A stretch of DNA of 64,000 bases from an uncultured Latescibacterota bacterium (lineage in GTDB: Bacteria > Latescibacterota > UBA2968), in NCBI GenBank assembly GCA_958295785.1, contig OY282377.1, positions 696,394-760,393 on the forward strand, in the 5' to 3' direction. Under the pieces are notes generated by a model. That model did not search any database. It was given only the letters and a program-made list of their open reading frames with translations, and was not told the origin of the DNA. The position numbers were made by a program, and so were the translations under genes. Of this stretch, positions 60,805 to 64,000 are shown piece after piece. Each line of letters opens with the position of its first letter. Position 1 is the stretch's first letter.

Positions 60805-63231
60805 TTGGTCGAAACCTATTTTCGCTTTTTGGCGGGGTGGACGTATCGGCACTACAAAGGCATTCTTGTGGTGTCGATTTTGTTGACAGCCTTTTGCAGC
60901 ATTTTTGTGTACAAATTGGGGCGCAAGCTCGAGACCGATGTCGTCGCGCTGATTCCGGAAAATTATCAGAGCGTGAAAACGCTGGAAGAGATCAAACAGC
61001 GCGTGGGGGGCGTGGGCAGTTTGACGGTTTTGGTGCAAAGTCCGGATTTTGAGGCCAACACCCGGTTTGTCGAGGATTTGGCGCGCGAATTGAGGGGCGA
61101 GGAGTACGCGCAATACATCAATTTTGTCGATTACAAGAACGACGTGGCATTTTATCGCAAAAACGCGTTGCTGTTTATGGAAACGGACGATTTGGATGAG
61201 ATGCTCGCGCGCATCGACGATTATATCATTCGGGAAAAGCTGAAGTTGTCCCCGCTGTACATCGCGCTCGACGAAGGCGATACCCCGCTCGATTTTTCGG
61301 ATATCGAGGCCAAGTATCGGACGTCGGAAAATGGAGACGATACGTATTATACCAATCCGGACCGCACGATCTTGGCGCTGGAGGCACGCGCCGCGGGTAC
61401 GGTGAGCAATATCGGGTTTGCCAAAGAGATGCAGCAGGTGATTCAAGAGGCGATAGATAAGCTCAATCCGCGGCATTACCACGCCGAGATGGCGATTGAA
61501 TACGGCGGGCCGTTCAAAAATAAAATTGACGAATACGATACGATTTTGAGCGATGTCCGCTCCACGCTGATATTTGGCGTTTTGGGCATTGTCGCGCTTT
61601 TGACGTTTTATTTTCGCCAGCCGTTGGCGGCTTTTTTTGTGGCTCTGCCCCTGGTGATGGGACTGGTTTGGGGCTTTGCCATTACCTATTGGGTCATCGG
61701 CAATTTGAACACGATGACGGCTTTTCTGTTTGTGATTTTGTTCGGGCTGGGGATCGATTTTGGCATTCATCTCTTTGCCCGTTATCTCGAAGTTCGCATC
61801 CGCGAGAAAAATGTCCGCTCGTCTATCGAGACGATGTTGAGCCAGACCGGACAGGCGATAGTGACAGCGGCGCTGACCACGTCCATTGCGTTCTTTTCCC
61901 TGACCTTGACGGATTTCAGGGGGTTTTCCGAATTTGGGTTTATTGTGGGCACGGGCATTTTGATGTCGCTGGTGTCGATGACGACCGTGTTGCCGGCCGT
62001 GTTGGTGCTGGCGGACAAAAAATTAAACTGGATTCGCATGCGCCATGTGTGGGGGCACAATTGGAGGGGCAGCAAGGGGCATTTTCCATATCCATTGGCG
62101 GTGCTTTTCTGTGCGTTTGTAATCACACTCTATTTGGGGGTGCATTTGCCGGATATCGATTTTGAATACGATTTCACCAATTTGCGCTCCAACCTGCCCG
62201 CGTCTGTCAAAGTCAAACAAAAGATGGCGACGATCCCGAAATACAGCAGTGAGTCGCAGTCGTATAGCATTGTGCTGGCCGATAGCAAAGCGGACCTCGA
62301 TGATATTGTGCTGGCGTTGGAAAAGAAAATGGACGAAGATGATCCGACGCCGACAATTCACAAAGTGAAAACCCTGTGGACAGAGTTGCGCGATCAGGAT
62401 GAGAAATTGGAGCTCATCGGGGAAATTCGCGCCTTGGTCGATGGCGAAAGCGCGAAATTGATCAAGGGCGAACAAAAGGCAAAGGTCGATTCCCTGCGCG
62501 AGTTGCTGGAGGTCAAAAAACTTTCGGTTGAGGATTTGCCGGAAAATTTGCTGAAAAAATTTGAGACCATCGATGGCAGTCAGGCGTACTTCGCGCAAAT
62601 TGTGCCGAGCGTGCAGTTGCGCGATGGGAAAAACGCGATTGCATTTGCCGAAGATACGCACGAGATTCACACGGAGTCGGGCAAGGTGTTTTACTCGTCG
62701 AGTTCCAATATCATTTTTGCCGATATGTTGCGCCTGATGTTGCGCGATAGCCCGCGCGCGATTGTGCTGACGCTGCTGGTCGTGATTCTCATTGTGCTGA
62801 TTGACTTTCGCAGTTTGCGCGCCTTGCTGATCATCTTTCCCCTGGCCTGCGGCACGGTGTGGATGTGCGGGTCCCTCTATTTGCAGGATGTGAAGCTCAA
62901 TTTTTACAATATCGTCGCGCTGCCGACCATTATTGGCATGGGGATTGACAATGGGGTGCATCTCTATCACCGCTACCGCGAGGAAGGGCCTGGGTCAATG
63001 CCGCTCGTGCTCAAGAGCACTGGGGGCGCGATGCTGATTTCCATGCTGACGACCATGGTGGGCTTTTTGGGCTTGATGACCGCGACTCATCCCGGCCTCA
63101 ACGCGATTGGGCGGTTGGCGATGATCGGGTTGTTGACGTGTTTTGTGACTGCCGTGCTGGTGCTTCCCGCGATTTTGGAAGTGCTCGAAGGCAACAAGTG
63201 GCGGCGGGAAAATGGACAGAACGCGAAATAG
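60805..63231 (+). CDS. MMPL/RND-family transporter (HpnN-like)
   Basis: 808 residues in two halves, each with a span, a large periplasmic loop and a five-span bundle (about 250-400 and 650-795). The GLGIDFGIHLFARY and GIGIDNGVHLYHRY-type motifs (the second reads GMGIDNGVHLYHRY) are the proton-relay segments of HpnN/MMPL exporters. It starts with TTG right after the upstream TAA, preceded by AAAGGTGG. With the MlaC-like protein it should move a lipid or hopanoid to the outer membrane. Confidence 0.88.
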   Translation: MVETYFRFLAGWTYRHYKGILVVSILLTAFCSIFVYKLGRKLETDVVALIPENYQSVKTLEEIKQRVGGVGSLTVLVQSPDFEANTRFVEDLARELRGEEYAQYINFVDYKNDVAFYRKNALLFMETDDLDEMLARIDDYIIREKLKLSPLYIALDEGDTPLDFSDIEAKYRTSENGDDTYYTNPDRTILALEARAAGTVSNIGFAKEMQQVIQEAIDKLNPRHYHAEMAIEYGGPFKNKIDEYDTILSDVRSTLIFGVLGIVALLTFYFRQPLAAFFVALPLVMGLVWGFAITYWVIGNLNTMTAFLFVILFGLGIDFGIHLFARYLEVRIREKNVRSSIETMLSQTGQAIVTAALTTSIAFFSLTLTDFRGFSEFGFIVGTGILMSLVSMTTVLPAVLVLADKKLNWIRMRHVWGHNWRGSKGHFPYPLAVLFCAFVITLYLGVHLPDIDFEYDFTNLRSNLPASVKVKQKMATIPKYSSESQSYSIVLADSKADLDDIVLALEKKMDEDDPTPTIHKVKTLWTELRDQDEKLELIGEIRALVDGESAKLIKGEQKAKVDSLRELLEVKKLSVEDLPENLLKKFETIDGSQAYFAQIVPSVQLRDGKNAIAFAEDTHEIHTESGKVFYSSSSNIIFADMLRLMLRDSPRAIVLTLLVVILIVLIDFRSLRALLIIFPLACGTVWMCGSLYLQDVKLNFYNIVALPTIIGMGIDNGVHLYHRYREEGPGSMPLVLKSTGGAMLISMLTTMVGFLGLMTATHPGLNAIGRLAMIGLLTCFVTAVLVLPAILEVLEGNKWRRENGQNAK

Positions 63232-63240
63232 GATGCGGCG

Positions 63241-64000
63241 ATGAATTTTTATTTGGGCTTGGGCATCAGCGTGGTCTCTGGGCTGTACACGTCTTTGTGG
63301 GGCGCGTTTAAGGACTCGCCCTACGAGGGGTTTAAGCGCGGCACATTTCCCCGAAGCGCGTATTTTCACCTTGCAATTTTTTCCGTCTTGTATTTCGCGC
63401 CCCTGCCCTGTCAGGCCGATTTTTTCGCGCTTGGATGGGTGCAGGTCTTTTTTTTGACTATGGGCATTGAGCGGTTTTTGGCCGAGCTTTACAAGGGGTT
63501 TTTTCGCACAGAAGATCAGGGCAAGTACTTCGTGCCGTCTCGCATGACGTTTTTCGGGCGGTACGTCGCCAGCGATGTATTGCGCTATGCGGTGGGCTCC
63601 GCGCTGGTGCTCGGGGTTTTCGCGGTGCTGCTGATTCCCGCGCCGATGGTGTCGTTCTTGAGCTTTCTCCTGATCGCATATCTCACGGGCTTGCTGGTGT
63701 CTCTGGGCGGTGCGTACAAGGACGCGCCCTTCGAGGGTTTTCACGCGCTCAAATTTCAGCGGTCGGGCGTGGTGCTGGCGGTTTGCGCGCCCCTGTTTTA
63801 CTTTTTGAACGATCCCGCGCATCCCATATCGTTCGGCTTTCTAGTCTATATGAATGGCGGCTTGGAACGCTTTATCGTGGAGTATTACAAAACCTACATC
63901 CAACGCACCATGTCGGGCAAGTTCCGCCCGGATTTGCCGCGCATTCAGCAGTATGTGGATACGCGAGAGAAATTCCACTACGCGGCCCTCGCCATCATCG
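63241..64000 (+). CDS. Membrane protein with internal duplication (cut by window end)
   Basis: At least 253 residues, open at the window end. Two homologous halves are visible: SLWGAFKDSPYEGF with ERFLAELYKGFF, and SLGGAYKDAPFEGF with ERFIVEYYKTYI. Each half begins with two or three membrane spans. I do not recognise the family. It follows the HpnN-like gene by 9 bases and is likely part of the same lipid-export operon. Confidence 0.7.
   Translation, partial: MNFYLGLGISVVSGLYTSLWGAFKDSPYEGFKRGTFPRSAYFHLAIFSVLYFAPLPCQADFFALGWVQVFFLTMGIERFLAELYKGFFRTEDQGKYFVPSRMTFFGRYVASDVLRYAVGSALVLGVFAVLLIPAPMVSFLSFLLIAYLTGLLVSLGGAYKDAPFEGFHALKFQRSGVVLAVCAPLFYFLNDPAHPISFGFLVYMNGGLERFIVEYYKTYIQRTMSGKFRPDLPRIQQYVDTREKFHYAALAII

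Noticed and set aside
1-64000. CRISPR arrays, tRNA and rRNA genes
   Set aside because: I found no evenly spaced identical repeats with unique spacers and no cloverleaf or rRNA-like segments; the short repeats are scattered, not arrayed.

Overview
This 64 kb window is chromosomal DNA of an uncultured-type Gram-negative bacterium. A TolC-like outer-membrane channel, an MlaC-like lipid-binding protein and an RND/MMPL exporter imply an outer membrane. GC content is moderately high, and leucine is often TTG in the core genes. Several phytanoyl-CoA-dioxygenase-like (PhyH) genes, sugar-phosphate-isomerase-like barrels, large DUF6785/OPT-like membrane proteins and many short GTAGGGGC-type intergenic repeats recall sponge-associated and pelagic candidate phyla such as Latescibacterota or Poribacteria. 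That assignment is inference; no rRNA or tRNA gene is present to confirm it.

Layout. 1-8.9 kb: plus-strand catabolic genes (OPT-like membrane protein, epimerase, amidohydrolase, PHP phosphoesterase, PhyH, PotD-like binding protein, MDR dehydrogenase). 8.9-17.1 kb: accessory island with a 1497-residue GHKL-ATPase/DUF3883 (NO VEIN-like) protein, a broken hicB, a carboxylate-amine ligase plus methyltransferase cassette, and an unknown two-gene unit. 17.1-18.8 kb: a DapF-family protein with both catalytic cysteines replaced by serine, then a PhyH gene. 19.0-38.1 kb: mostly minus-strand housekeeping genes: mutS; ftsB-like/recO/cNMP domain/perM-like/valS; proC-hisH-hisF-proB; ilvE; tatD-rsmA. 38.1-41.8 kb: an island of HindIII-like restriction-modification, a DUF2442-HicB chimera, hicBA and a GIY-YIG protein. 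It lies between metG and tatD, which are neighbours in many bacteria. 41.9-44.8 kb: holB-metG. 45-48.6 kb: two MITE-like families, an orphan GroES-like gene, a broken PIN toxin and an IS630-family element. 48.7-51.8 kb: a single-chain type ISP/IIG-like restriction enzyme. 52.0-64.0 kb: plus-strand membrane genes: DUF6785, an HpnL-like flippase, TolC, a nucleotidyltransferase-CDP-alcohol phosphotransferase fusion, a second IS630 copy with nested MITEs and a broken VapBC, HpnM/MlaC-like and HpnN/MMPL-like proteins, and a two-repeat membrane protein cut by the window end.

Main themes. (1) Two accessory islands are bracketed or interrupted by copies of hicB 3' ends, suggesting these small antitoxin genes act as recombination seams. 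(2) The NO VEIN-like protein is the strongest candidate for a poorly described defence-type system. (3) TA-targeting small elements (MITE-1, MITE-2, IS630) nest in one another. (4) The right-hand cluster resembles the transport half of a hopanoid-type system (HpnL, HpnM, HpnN) without the synthesis genes, beside an inositol-phosphate-like bifunctional enzyme.
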